Source: Massilia oculi
GTDB taxonomy: Bacteria > Pseudomonadota > Gammaproteobacteria > Burkholderiales > Burkholderiaceae_D
NCBI RefSeq assembly: GCF_003143515.1
Contig: NZ_CP029343.1
Location: 5,766,001-5,830,000, forward strand
Length of the DNA stretch: 64,000 bases
Direction of reading: 5' to 3'
Both the position numbers and the translations under genes were made by a program. Shown piece by piece: positions 1 through 8,922 of the stretch. Under the pieces are notes generated by a model. The model did not search any database. It saw nothing but the letters and a program-made list of their open reading frames with translations, and was not told where the DNA came from. Position 1 is the first letter of the stretch. Each line of letters begins with the position of its first letter.

Positions 1-2646
1 GTCGCGGCCGTCACCCGCGCCTTCGCCGAAGCCACCGACGCCGCGCGCGCCGTCAACCTGTTCTTCAGCGCCTCGCGCGAGATCACGCGCGAGGAGTTCG
101 ACGCCTTCGCCCAGCCGCTGGTGGCGCGCCACGGCTACCTGCAGGCGCTGGTGTTCCAGCGCTTCGTGAGCGACGTGGAGCGCGACGCCTTCGAGGCCCA
201 GCGGCGCGCGTTCTGGCCGGGCTTCGAGATCCGCGAACGCGTCAGGACCGGCGCGCCGGCCCTGGTCCGGGCAGGCGTGCGCTGGCGCTACCTGGTCAAC
301 GACTATGTGACACCGATCGTCGGCAACGAGGTCACCTTCGGCTACGATGCCTGGTCGTACGCGCCCCAGCGGGTGTACACCCAGCGGGCGATCGACACCG
401 GCGAACCGGCCGCCAGTCCCATCATCGACCTGCTGCAGGGCGGCGGCGCCCGCCATGGCGTCCTCATCACGCTGCCGGTCTACCGGCCCGGCGCGCGTCC
501 TCTCGAGACGGCGGCGCGGCGCGCCACCGTGGTGGGCGCCACCGAGGTGGTGATCGACGTCGCCCAGTTGGTGGGCGGCACCCTGGAATCCGTGAGGCTG
601 CTCGACGACGACAATTTCGCGCTGTCGCTGCGCGGCCCCGACGCCCTCGGCAACGTGGTCACCGCCTACCAGCACGGCAGCCTTGCCGCGCCCGACGGCT
701 GGTGGGACCGTGTGCTGGACGGCATGGCGCTGCGCCGCGTGGAAGCGTTCGAAATCGCCGGCAGCCCCTGGCAGGTGGTGGTCGAGGAACAGCCCCCGGC
801 CCTGGGCGCCCACATGGCCGAGCTGGTCGCGATGGTGCTGGGGCTGATCCTGAGCTTCGCCGCCGCCGGCCTGGTGCAGCAACGGGTGGCGCGCACGCGC
901 CGCATCGAGGCCCTGGTCGAACAGCGCACCGCGGCGCTCGAGCGCGCCACCGGCTCGCTGCGGCTGTACGAACGCGCGATGGAAGCCAGCGCCAATCCGA
1001 TCCTGCTGGTCGACGCGGAGCAACCGGGCTATCCGATCGAATACGTCAACCCCGCCTGCGAACGCACCTTCGGCTATTCGGCGCGCGAGCTGGCCGGCCA
1101 GCCGCTCAAGCTGCTCGCCGGCCTGGATGCCGACCAGCCTTCTGTGGAAGAGCTGCGCCAGGCCTTGCGCCAGCAGCGCGAGGAGCATGCCCTGGTCACG
1201 GCCCATACCCGCGACGGGGTGGAGCTGATCAGCGACGTCTACGTGGCCCCGGTGCGCCGTCCCGACGGCCATGCCGGGCATTTCGTGGTCACCGTCTACG
1301 ACGTCACCACCGCCAAGCGCTACGAGGCCGAGCTCGAGCGCCATGCCCACTACGACACGCTCACTGGCCTCGCCAACCGGTCCTTGCTGTCCGACCGCAT
1401 CGAGCGCGCCATCGCCAACGCCGGCGGCATGCCGGTGTGGACCGTGCTGCTCGACTTCGACCATTTCAAGCTGATCAAAGACACCCTTGGCCGGCGCGCC
1501 GGCGACGAAGCGCTGCGCATGCTGGCGACACGCATCAAGGGCGCGCTGCGGCCGGTGGACACCGCGGCCCGGGTCGGCGGCGACGACTTCGTGCTGGTGC
1601 TGGTGGGCGTGGCCGACGAACGCCAGGCCGCGGCGCGCATCCAGCAGGTGCGCGAAGCGGTGGGCGAACCGATCCACCTGGCCGGCCAGCGCCTGGCGCT
1701 CAGCTGCAGCGCCGGCGTGGCCGCGTTCCCGGCCGACGGCCTGGACGCCGACACCCTGGTCAAGAACGCCGAGATCGCGATGTACCGCGCCAAGAGCATC
1801 GGCCGCAACGGCGTGCAGTTCTATGCGCCGCACATGAACGCCCAGGCCTTCGACCGCCTGGCCCTGGAGAGCGCGCTGCGCCATGCGCTGCAGGACGACC
1901 AGTTCGAGCTGCATTTCCAACCGCAGGTCGACCTGGCCACCGGCTGCGTGGTGGGCAACGAGGCGCTGATCCGCTGGCGCCACCCGCTGCTGGGCACGAT
2001 TCGGCCCGACCGCTTCATCGCCCTGGCCGAGGAGACCGGCCTGATCGTGCCGATCGGCGCCTGGGTGCTGCGCACCGCCTGCCGCCAGAACCGGCGCTGG
2101 CAGCGCGCCGGCCTGGGACCGCTGCGCATCGCCGTCAACCTGTCGGCACGCCAGTTTGCCGAGCCCGACCTGGTCGAGACCGTGGCCAAGGTGCTGGTCG
2201 AAACCGGACTGCCGCCGGCTTCGCTCGAGATCGAACTCACCGAGAGCATGATGATGGCCGACGCCGACGCCGCCATCCATACCATGGAATGCCTCAAGCG
2301 CATGGGTGTCAAGTTGTGCATCGACGATTTCGGCACCGGCTATTCGAGCCTGCAGTACCTGAAGCGCCTGCCGGTGGACGTGCTCAAGATCGACCGCTCC
2401 TTCGTGCAGGACATCGTCGGGAACCCGGACGGCGCGGCCCTGGTCGACGCCATCATCTCGCTGGCCCACGGCCTGCGCATGCAGGTGATCGCCGAAGGGG
2501 TCGAGACGATCGAACAGCTCGACTACCTGCGCGGCTGCGGCTGCGACGAGGTCCAGGGCCACGTCTACAGCCGTCCGCAGCCGGCCACGCGGGTCGAGGC
2601 GCTGCTGCGCGCCGGCCGGGTGGAGCCGGCGGCCAGCGCCGCCTGA
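1..2646 (+). CDS. CHASE-PAS-GGDEF-EAL c-di-GMP protein, 5' end outside window
   Basis: Membrane-bound sensor that probably breaks down cyclic di-GMP. The frame is open from base 1, so the true start lies upstream; 881 residues are visible. Order: periplasmic CHASE-like domain (about 1-260), one membrane helix (about 276-294), PAS (about 325-440), GGDEF (about 445-600), EAL (about 620-870). The EAL domain looks active: EAL at 654, NLSARQF, ELTES, DDFGTG at 775, LKID and AEGVE are all present. The GGDEF domain looks degenerate: the signature reads GGDDF (526), and the guanine-contacting Asn of the usual RINDT stretch is Lys (LIKDT). Family knowledge then suggests a phosphodiesterase with a regulatory GGDEF domain; the function is inferred. 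Confidence 0.9.
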   Translation, partial: VAAVTRAFAEATDAARAVNLFFSASREITREEFDAFAQPLVARHGYLQALVFQRFVSDVERDAFEAQRRAFWPGFEIRERVRTGAPALVRAGVRWRYLVNDYVTPIVGNEVTFGYDAWSYAPQRVYTQRAIDTGEPAASPIIDLLQGGGARHGVLITLPVYRPGARPLETAARRATVVGATEVVIDVAQLVGGTLESVRLLDDDNFALSLRGPDALGNVVTAYQHGSLAAPDGWWDRVLDGMALRRVEAFEIAGSPWQVVVEEQPPALGAHMAELVAMVLGLILSFAAAGLVQQRVARTRRIEALVEQRTAALERATGSLRLYERAMEASANPILLVDAEQPGYPIEYVNPACERTFGYSARELAGQPLKLLAGLDADQPSVEELRQALRQQREEHALVTAHTRDGVELISDVYVAPVRRPDGHAGHFVVTVYDVTTAKRYEAELERHAHYDTLTGLANRSLLSDRIERAIANAGGMPVWTVLLDFDHFKLIKDTLGRRAGDEALRMLATRIKGALRPVDTAARVGGDDFVLVLVGVADERQAAARIQQVREAVGEPIHLAGQRLALSCSAGVAAFPADGLDADTLVKNAEIAMYRAKSIGRNGVQFYAPHMNAQAFDRLALESALRHALQDDQFELHFQPQVDLATGCVVGNEALIRWRHPLLGTIRPDRFIALAEETGLIVPIGAWVLRTACRQNRRWQRAGLGPLRIAVNLSARQFAEPDLVETVAKVLVETGLPPASLEIELTESMMMADADAAIHTMECLKRMGVKLCIDDFGTGYSSLQYLKRLPVDVLKIDRSFVQDIVGNPDGAALVDAIISLAHGLRMQVIAEGVETIEQLDYLRGCGCDEVQGHVYSRPQPATRVEALLRAGRVEPAASAA

Positions 2647-2736
2647 GGCGCCGCACCTCCCATCCCGTGCCGTGGCGCGCGCCGCGGTCGGATATACTTG
2701 CCCCACATTGTTACTTTGATCAGGCAGGTATAGCGA

Positions 2737-5211
2737 GTGGACCACGACCAGAACAACGAGAACACGGACACCGCGGACACCGCGCCAACCGTGCAGCAAC
2801 GCATGAAGCAGGTCTTCCGGCGCCTCGCCCGCCGCCTGCTCGCCGGGGCCTCCACCCGGGCCGGCGCCCTCAGGACCGGCGCCAGGGCGCGCCTGCACGG
2901 CCGGCCGCTGCCGGTCAAGCTGGCCCTGGTCGCGCTCTGGAGCATGGCCGCGGGCCTGATGGCGGTCCTGGCCTGGCTCCTGATCCTGATCCCGTTCACG
3001 CCCGGCATCGACGACCTGGAACAGGTCAGCCGCTCGCGCCCGTCCGTGATCCTGGACGCCGGCGGCCGGCCGCTCGGCACCTTCGAGAAAGGCCTGCAGG
3101 AACGCGTCAAGCTGTCGCAGGTGTCGCCGCACGTGGTCGAGGCGCTGATCTCGACCGAGGACCACCGCTTCTACCGGCACCACGGCGTCGACTTCAAGCG
3201 CGTCGCCGGCGCGCTCTGGGCCAGCGTCAAGGGCGCGCCGCAGGGCGGCTCGACCATCACCCAGCAGCTGGCGCGCAATATGTTCCCGCAAGAGATCGGC
3301 CGCGCCCGCAGCGTGAACCGCAAGATGAAGGAACTGATCACGGCGATCAAGATCGAGAACACCTACAGCAAGACCCAAATCCTGGAAGCCTACCTGAACA
3401 CGGTGCCTTTCCTGTACAACGCCTATGGCATCGAAATGGCGGCGCGCACCTACTTCGACAAGCCGGCATCCAGGCTCGACGTGCTGGAGTCGGCGACGCT
3501 GGTCGGCATGCTCAAGGGCACTCATTACTACAATCCGGTGGCCAACCCGGAACGCTCGCTGGCGCGCCGCAACGTGGTGCTGGGCCAGATGCGCAAGCAC
3601 GGCGCCTTCGACGACAAGCGTCATGCGCAACTGGTCAAGCGGCCGATGCGCCTGCGCTTCGCGCGCCTGCCCGACCGCAGCGGCAAGGACGACCATTTCA
3701 CCCACCACGTGCGCAAGTGGCTGCTCGACTGGGCCGACGAGAACGACTACAACCTGCAGCTCGACGGGCTGGTGGTGCGCACCACGCTCGACCCGGAACT
3801 GCAGGCGGCGGCCGAGCGCGCGGTGCGGCGCCAGGCCGACATCCTGCAGGCGATCGCCGACGTCGAGTGGGCCAACCCCAACCTGCCCCGCTCGACCGCC
3901 ACGGCCACCTATACGGCGATACGCCCGAACATCGATCCCTTCTCTTACTACTGGATCACCAATGCGCGCGCGCTGGATGCCTTCGTGCGCGAGAGCGGCG
4001 CCTACCGCAGCGCGGTCGAGGAGGGCGAAGAGCCGGCGGCCGCGCTCAAGCGCCTGAAGGCCGACCGCAGCTTCATGCATGAACTGAAAAGCGCCAAGTC
4101 GCGCCTGGAGGCGGGCTTCGTGGCGGTGGACCCGGCCAGCGGCGCGGTCAGGGCCTGGGTCGGCAGCCGCGACTTCGAGCGCGACCAGTACGACCACGTG
4201 GCCCAGGCCGCGCGCCAGCCGGGATCGACCTTCAAGCCCTTCGTCTATGGCGCGGCGCTCGAGCGCGGCATCCCGCCAACCCAGGCCTACCGCGACGTGG
4301 TGCTCGAATTCAAGGGCGACCACGGCGAGGTGTGGAAGCCGACCGATATGGACGGCAACAGCGGCCGCTCGATGCCGATGCGCGACGGCCTGGTGTTTTC
4401 GAAGAACACGATCACCGCCCAGGTGAGCCAGGAAGTGGGCATCGGGCCGATCGTGCGCCTGGCCCAGGGCCTGGGCATCCGCCAGAGCAGGCTGGAGGCG
4501 GTGCCCTCGCTGGCCCTGGGCACCAGCCCGGTCACCCTGTTCGAGATGGTGAGCAGCTATGCCACCATCGCGGCCCTGGGCGAGTACCGCAAGCCGATCT
4601 TTGTCCGCACCATCGAGGACCGCGAAGGCAACGTGATCGCCGATTTCGGCGGCGGCCAGCCCGAACGCGCGATGTCGCGCGAGTCGGCCGAAGCCCTGAT
4701 CGACATGCTGCGCGGCGTCGTCACGCGCGGCACCGGCAACGGCGTACGCAGCCGCTTCGGCATCCGCAGCGACCTGGCGGCCAAGACCGGCACCAGCCAG
4801 AACAACCAGGACGGCTGGTTCATCATGATGCACCCGAACCTGGTGGCCGGGGCCTGGGTCGGCTTCAACGACAACCGGGTCACCATCCGCAGCAGCTACT
4901 GGGGGCAGGGCGGGCACAATGCGGCGCTGGTGGTGGGCGACTTCTTCCGCGGCGCTTTCGATAACGGCAGCCTCGACGCGAAGGCCACGCTGCCCGGATG
5001 GCGCCCGCCGGAGCCGCGGCGCTACGTGGTGGAAGAGGAGCCAGAAGAAATCTTCATGGACGAAGCACAGGACATCGTGCCGGAAGGCGGCCCGGAGGAG
5101 ATGCCGGTGGCGCCGCCGCTAGAGGCAATCGAGCCTCCGATCGAACCGCTTGAGGCGGCGCCGACGCCTAGCGCGCCGCCGACTGCCGTCCCGACGCCGT
5201 CGGTGTTGTAG
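2737..5211 (+). CDS. PBP1A-type bifunctional peptidoglycan synthase
   Basis: Class A penicillin-binding protein that polymerises lipid II (GT51 domain) and cross-links stem peptides (transpeptidase domain) in the periplasm; 824 residues. A cytoplasmic N-terminus is followed by one membrane anchor (about 65-90). The GT51 motifs EDHRFY (catalytic Glu near 141) and QGGSTITQQ (169) are intact. The transpeptidase has STFK (nucleophile Ser497), SKN (555) and KTGTS (683). The C-terminus is an acidic, Pro-rich tail of about 70 residues, probably disordered. The start is GTG with only a weak ribosome site. Its last 44 bases overlap the 3' end of the opposing M23 peptidase gene. No OB-like insert was identified, so the exact subclass is uncertain. 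Confidence 0.93.
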   Translation: MDHDQNNENTDTADTAPTVQQRMKQVFRRLARRLLAGASTRAGALRTGARARLHGRPLPVKLALVALWSMAAGLMAVLAWLLILIPFTPGIDDLEQVSRSRPSVILDAGGRPLGTFEKGLQERVKLSQVSPHVVEALISTEDHRFYRHHGVDFKRVAGALWASVKGAPQGGSTITQQLARNMFPQEIGRARSVNRKMKELITAIKIENTYSKTQILEAYLNTVPFLYNAYGIEMAARTYFDKPASRLDVLESATLVGMLKGTHYYNPVANPERSLARRNVVLGQMRKHGAFDDKRHAQLVKRPMRLRFARLPDRSGKDDHFTHHVRKWLLDWADENDYNLQLDGLVVRTTLDPELQAAAERAVRRQADILQAIADVEWANPNLPRSTATATYTAIRPNIDPFSYYWITNARALDAFVRESGAYRSAVEEGEEPAAALKRLKADRSFMHELKSAKSRLEAGFVAVDPASGAVRAWVGSRDFERDQYDHVAQAARQPGSTFKPFVYGAALERGIPPTQAYRDVVLEFKGDHGEVWKPTDMDGNSGRSMPMRDGLVFSKNTITAQVSQEVGIGPIVRLAQGLGIRQSRLEAVPSLALGTSPVTLFEMVSSYATIAALGEYRKPIFVRTIEDREGNVIADFGGGQPERAMSRESAEALIDMLRGVVTRGTGNGVRSRFGIRSDLAAKTGTSQNNQDGWFIMMHPNLVAGAWVGFNDNRVTIRSSYWGQGGHNAALVVGDFFRGAFDNGSLDAKATLPGWRPPEPRRYVVEEEPEEIFMDEAQDIVPEGGPEEMPVAPPLEAIEPPIEPLEAAPTPSAPPTAVPTPSVL

Positions 5212-5761
5212 CTGACGCCGCCGCTGGGGCCTCGATCAGGGCCGGATCGGCCTTCAGCAGCGGATAAGGGTTGATGGCGCCGCCGGTATCGTAGATCCCG
5301 TAGTGCAGGTGCGGCGGCGTGCCCTTGGCATTGCCCGTGTCGCCGACAAAGCCCAGCACCCGGCCGGCCTCGATGCGCATGCCGGGTTCGACGTCCGCAT
5401 AGCCGTCCAGGTGAGCGTAGTAGTGGCGCTGCCCGCCGGGCCCCAGCACCCAGACCACCAGGCCGCCAAGGCGGTTGGTGCCCACCTGGCTCACGATGCC
5501 TTCGGTGCTGGACACCACCGGCGTGCCGCGTTTGGCGAAGATATCGATCCCCTCGTGCTTGCGGCCCTCGCTGCGCGCGCCGCCCCAGGTGTCGCGCAGC
5601 GCGCGCTGGCGCACGCCCTCGACCGGCACCGGCAGCGCCTGCGGCTTGGGCATGGCGGCCAGGCGCATGGTATAGAGGGCGCGCTCGATATAGGGCTCGA
5701 GCAGGCTATACGCCAGAACCAGGAAGATGGCGACGACAAGGGTGCGCAGGAGAGCGGCCAT
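5168..5761 (-). CDS. M23 (LytM-type) metallopeptidase, membrane-anchored
   Basis: Probable periplasmic endopeptidase, or activator, acting on peptidoglycan cross-links. The 197-residue protein has an N-terminal membrane anchor (about 5-21), a short linker and an M23 domain. Zinc and catalytic residues look complete: His69 and Asp73 in HEGID, the HLDG segment near 117, and His151-x-His153 in PHLHYG. The Ala/Thr/Ser-rich C-terminal 30 residues are read from DNA that also encodes the end of the PBP1A-type gene on the other strand (44-base convergent overlap). That pairs a wall synthase with a wall hydrolase; a functional link is inference. Family assignment is firm, substrate is not. Confidence 0.9.
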   Translation of the reverse strand: MAALLRTLVVAIFLVLAYSLLEPYIERALYTMRLAAMPKPQALPVPVEGVRQRALRDTWGGARSEGRKHEGIDIFAKRGTPVVSSTEGIVSQVGTNRLGGLVVWVLGPGGQRHYYAHLDGYADVEPGMRIEAGRVLGFVGDTGNAKGTPPHLHYGIYDTGGAINPYPLLKADPALIEAPAAASATTPTASGRQSAAR

Positions 5762-5772
5762 TGAGCGAGCGC

Positions 5773-6612
5773 TTACAGGATCGGCGCGCCGCCCGTAACG
5801 GCGATGCGCGCGCCCGAGATATAGCTCGCCTCATCGGACGCCAGCATCACGAACACCGGCGCCACCTCTTTCGGCTGGCCGGCACGCTTCATCGGCACCT
5901 GGCTGCCGAAGTTCTCGACTTCTTCCGGCGGCATGGTCGACGGGATCAGCGGCGTCCAGATCGGACCTGGCGCCACCGAGTTCACCCGGATGCTTTTTTC
6001 GGCCAGCAGCTGGGCCAGGCCGGCGCTGAAGTTGGCGATCGCGCCCTTGGTGGTGGCGTATGCCAGCAGGGTGGGCTTGGGATTGTCGGAGTTGATCGAG
6101 GTGGTGTTGATGATCGAGGAGCCGGGTGCCATGTGCTTCACCGCGGCCTTACACAAGTGGAACATGGCGGTGATGTTCACCTTGAAAGTGTAGTCCCATT
6201 CGTCGTCCGGGATCTCGTCGAGCGAGTCGTGCGACATCTGGAACGCGGCATTATTCACCAGCACGTCGATGCGGCCGAATTCCGCCACCGCCTTGTCGAC
6301 GATGGCGCGGCAATGGGCGCGGTCGGCGATATCGCCCGGCACCAGGATGGCGCGGCGCCCGGCTTCCTCGACCAGGCGCGCGGTCTCTTTCGCATCGTCG
6401 TGCTCATCGAGGTAAGCGATCAGGACGTCGGCGCCTTCGCGCGCGAAAGCCAGCGCCACCGCGCGGCCGATGCCGCTGTCCCCGCCGGTGATCACGGTGG
6501 CCTTGTCCTGCAGGCGGCCGGATCCGCGATAGCTGGTTTCGCCATGGTCGGCTTGCGGGTTCAGCGCGGCTTCACGGCCGGGCCATTGCTGTTGTTGCTT
6601 GGGAATATCCAT
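5773..6612 (-). CDS. SDR-family oxidoreductase (YhdF/GSP39-like)
   Basis: NAD(P)H-dependent short-chain dehydrogenase of 279 residues, cytoplasmic. The cofactor motif TGGDSGIG lies at 42-49 and the structural NNAA at 120-123. The catalytic set is Ser172, Tyr185 and Lys189 (YATTK). The N-terminal extension of about 35 residues rich in Gln and Pro, followed by a GSGRL stretch, is typical of the general-stress-protein subgroup found in many soil bacteria. Substrate cannot be told from the sequence. It is divergent from the thioredoxin-like gene at 6785, and the 170 bases between them presumably hold both promoters. Confidence 0.9.
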   Translation of the reverse strand: MDIPKQQQQWPGREAALNPQADHGETSYRGSGRLQDKATVITGGDSGIGRAVALAFAREGADVLIAYLDEHDDAKETARLVEEAGRRAILVPGDIADRAHCRAIVDKAVAEFGRIDVLVNNAAFQMSHDSLDEIPDDEWDYTFKVNITAMFHLCKAAVKHMAPGSSIINTTSINSDNPKPTLLAYATTKGAIANFSAGLAQLLAEKSIRVNSVAPGPIWTPLIPSTMPPEEVENFGSQVPMKRAGQPKEVAPVFVMLASDEASYISGARIAVTGGAPIL

Positions 6613-6784
6613 CGCTGCGTGCTCCTCGTTGGGCGGTAGCGCACAGGGTGACAGCCTCGGGCGCCAGCTTCAGTTAGCTGCCACACGCTAGTGCGAGATC
6701 CGGGCCGGCAAGCATGCCCGCATGCCAGACGGCCCGTTTTGAGGTAGGCTTGCGGTATTCGAATAGCAATAATAAGGAGACCCC

Positions 6785-7105
6785 ATGGCCGCCCCCTACG
6801 TAACCTCCCAACCCGAACGCAGCGCCATCGACGCCACCCAGGGCCTGATCGCCCTCGATTTCGGCGCCAACTGGTGCGGCTATTGCCGCGCCGCCGAGCC
6901 GCTGATCGACCAGGCGCTGGCCGAGAATCCGGCCGCCCGCCACATCAAGGTCGAAGACGGCCCGGGCCGCCCGCTGGGCCGCTCGTTCCGCATCAAGCTG
7001 TGGCCGACGGTCGTGGTGCTGAAGGATGGCCAGGAAGTGGCGCGCGTGGTGCGTCCGGTCGACGCCGACGCGGTGCGCCAGGCCCTGGCCCAGGCGGGCG
7101 CATGA
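6785..7105 (+). CDS. Thioredoxin-family protein
   Basis: Small cytoplasmic thiol-disulfide protein, 106 residues, with the active site WCGYC (Cys31 and Cys34) and a cis-Pro segment (LWPTVVV) near residue 75. The CGYC pair differs from the CGPC of housekeeping thioredoxin, so a specialised reductase role is likely but unproven. AAGGAGA at 6773-6779 sets the ATG start. Its stop overlaps the start of the following MFS transporter by four bases (ATGA), so the two are co-translated. Confidence 0.88.
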   Translation: MAAPYVTSQPERSAIDATQGLIALDFGANWCGYCRAAEPLIDQALAENPAARHIKVEDGPGRPLGRSFRIKLWPTVVVLKDGQEVARVVRPVDADAVRQALAQAGA

Positions 7106-8397
7106 GCGAGGCGGCGCTGGCAGATCGACCCGCGGCCAACAAACCCCGCACCGTCCTGTTTGCAAGCCTGATCGGCACCACGATCGAGTTCTACGACTTC
7201 TACATCTATGCCACCGCCGCGGTGCTGGTATTTCCGCGCCTGTTCTTTCCGGCCGCCGACCCGGGCGCGGCGATGCTGCAATCGCTGGCGACCTTCGCCA
7301 TCGCCTTTTTCGCGCGCCCGGTCGGCTCGGCCGTGTTCGGCCACTTCGGCGACCGTATCGGCCGCAAGGCGACGCTGGTGGCGGCCCTGCTCACGATGGG
7401 CATCTCGACCATCCTGATCGGCATGCTGCCCACCTATGCCCAGATCGGCGTGGCGGCGCCGCTGCTGCTCGCGCTGTGCCGCTTCGGCCAGGGCCTCGGC
7501 CTGGGCGGCGAATGGGGCGGTGCGGTGCTGCTCGCCACGGAAAACGCGCCGCCCGGCAAGCGTGCCTGGTACGGCATGTTCCCGCAGCTGGGCGCGCCGA
7601 TCGGTTTCTTCCTGTCGGGCGGCGTGTTCCTGCTGCTTGGCGCGCTGATGAGCGACGACGCCTTCTTCGCCTGGGGCTGGCGAATTCCCTTCCTGGCCAG
7701 CGCCTTGCTGGTGGCGGTAGGCCTGTACATCCGCCTGAAAATCACCGAGACGCCCGACTTCCAGAAGGTGCTGGACCAGAAAGCGCGGGTCAAGGTGCCG
7801 ATGGTGGCGGTGCTGCGCGACCACCGCCGCGCGCTGGTGCTGGGCACCCTGACCGCCTTGTCGACCTTCGTCATCTTCTACCTGATGACGGTGTTCGCCC
7901 TGAGCTGGGGCACGGCGCAGCTGGGCTATACGCGCCAGGAATTCCTGGTGCTGCAGCTGTTCGCGGTGGTGTTCTTCGCGCTCACGATTCCACCGTCGGC
8001 TTTGCTGGCCGACAGCCGCGGGCGACGCACCGCCATGATGCTGGTGAGCGCCGCGATCGCCGTGTTCGGCCTGCTGTACGGACCGCTGTTCGGCGCCGGC
8101 GGCTGGGTCGCGGTCACCCTGTTCATGGTGCTCGGCATGTGCCTGGTCGGCTTCACCTACGGACCGCTTGGCACCTTGCTGGCCGAAATGTTCCCGCCCG
8201 AGGTGCGCTATACCGGCGCCTCGCTCACCTTCAACCTCGCCGGCATCCTCGGCGCGTCGGTTGCGCCGTATATCGCACTCTGGCTCGCGACCAACCACGG
8301 GCTGGAATTCGTCGGCTATTACCTGAGCGGCGCGGCCCTCGTCAGCCTGGCCGCCCTGGCGCTGGCCAAGGGCCTGGTGCCGTCGGCCGCTAGGTGA
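7102..8397 (+). CDS. MFS transporter, metabolite:H+ symporter family (copy 1)
   Basis: Inner-membrane major-facilitator carrier of 431 residues with 12 predicted helices. The opening TTIEFYDFYIY and the loop GDRIGRKATLV are hallmarks of the metabolite:H+ symporter branch (ProP, KgtP and ShiA relatives); CRFGQGLGLGGEWGG follows in helices 4-5. The substrate is probably a small organic acid or osmolyte, but it cannot be specified. The gene overlaps the thioredoxin gene by ATGA and the GNAT gene by GTGA, forming a tight operon. A closely similar paralogue follows at 8923, with long near-identical stretches. Confidence 0.9.
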   Translation: MSEAALADRPAANKPRTVLFASLIGTTIEFYDFYIYATAAVLVFPRLFFPAADPGAAMLQSLATFAIAFFARPVGSAVFGHFGDRIGRKATLVAALLTMGISTILIGMLPTYAQIGVAAPLLLALCRFGQGLGLGGEWGGAVLLATENAPPGKRAWYGMFPQLGAPIGFFLSGGVFLLLGALMSDDAFFAWGWRIPFLASALLVAVGLYIRLKITETPDFQKVLDQKARVKVPMVAVLRDHRRALVLGTLTALSTFVIFYLMTVFALSWGTAQLGYTRQEFLVLQLFAVVFFALTIPPSALLADSRGRRTAMMLVSAAIAVFGLLYGPLFGAGGWVAVTLFMVLGMCLVGFTYGPLGTLLAEMFPPEVRYTGASLTFNLAGILGASVAPYIALWLATNHGLEFVGYYLSGAALVSLAALALAKGLVPSAAR

Positions 8398-8882
8398 AAG
8401 AGCGCCGCTTCGGACGCCTCGGGGCAAGGGCTCCGACGTCCGCCGACGAGGCCTTCCTCGACGCGCTCTACCTCGACTCCCGTCCGGACCTCGGCGCGCT
8501 GCCGGTGCCGCGCAGCGTCATCGAAGGCATCGCGCGCCATCAGCGCGCGATGCAGGTCGAGGATTATGCGCGTCGCTACGCCGCACTCGAGACCTGGCTG
8601 GTGACCGATGGGGAGGTCCCGGTAGCGCGCATCGTGCTGGCGCGGTCGGATGGCGTGCTGCGGGTGGTGGACCTGTCGGTGGCGCCGGCCGCGCGCCGCA
8701 AGGGCATCGCCGGCGGCATCCTGGGCGCGCTGCAGGATGAATGCGTGCGCATGACATTGCGTGTCCGCACCGGGAACCTGGCCGCACGCCGGCTTTACGA
8801 CAGGCTGGGTTTTACGCCCGTGCGAGTCGACGACGCCACCCTTGAACTCGAATGGGGCCAAAAGGAAAAGCATCCGGGATGA
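8394..8882 (+). CDS. GNAT-family N-acetyltransferase
   Basis: Probable acetyl-CoA-dependent acetyltransferase, 162 residues. The acetyl-CoA binding motif A appears as RRKGIAGGIL after a beta strand (VVDLSVAP), and the C-terminal NLAARRLYDRLGF is the classic GNAT motif B. The start is GTG, overlapping the stop of the upstream MFS gene by four bases. The acceptor is unknown. Its position between two paralogous transporters suggests that it came along with a transporter duplication or acts on a related metabolite; this is inference. Confidence 0.85.
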   Translation: MKERRFGRLGARAPTSADEAFLDALYLDSRPDLGALPVPRSVIEGIARHQRAMQVEDYARRYAALETWLVTDGEVPVARIVLARSDGVLRVVDLSVAPAARRKGIAGGILGALQDECVRMTLRVRTGNLAARRLYDRLGFTPVRVDDATLELEWGQKEKHPG

Positions 8883-8922
8883 TGTGCGCGGCGTATGTGC
8901 GGGATCTACCAGGAGATCTCCC

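Noticed and set aside
702..4082. Very long open frames out of register with the first two genes, and similar long frames opposite the M16 and repeat-protein genes
   Set aside because: In GC-rich DNA long alternative frames are expected. They are Arg/Ala/Gly/Pro-rich, lack motifs, and lie over genes with clear domains.
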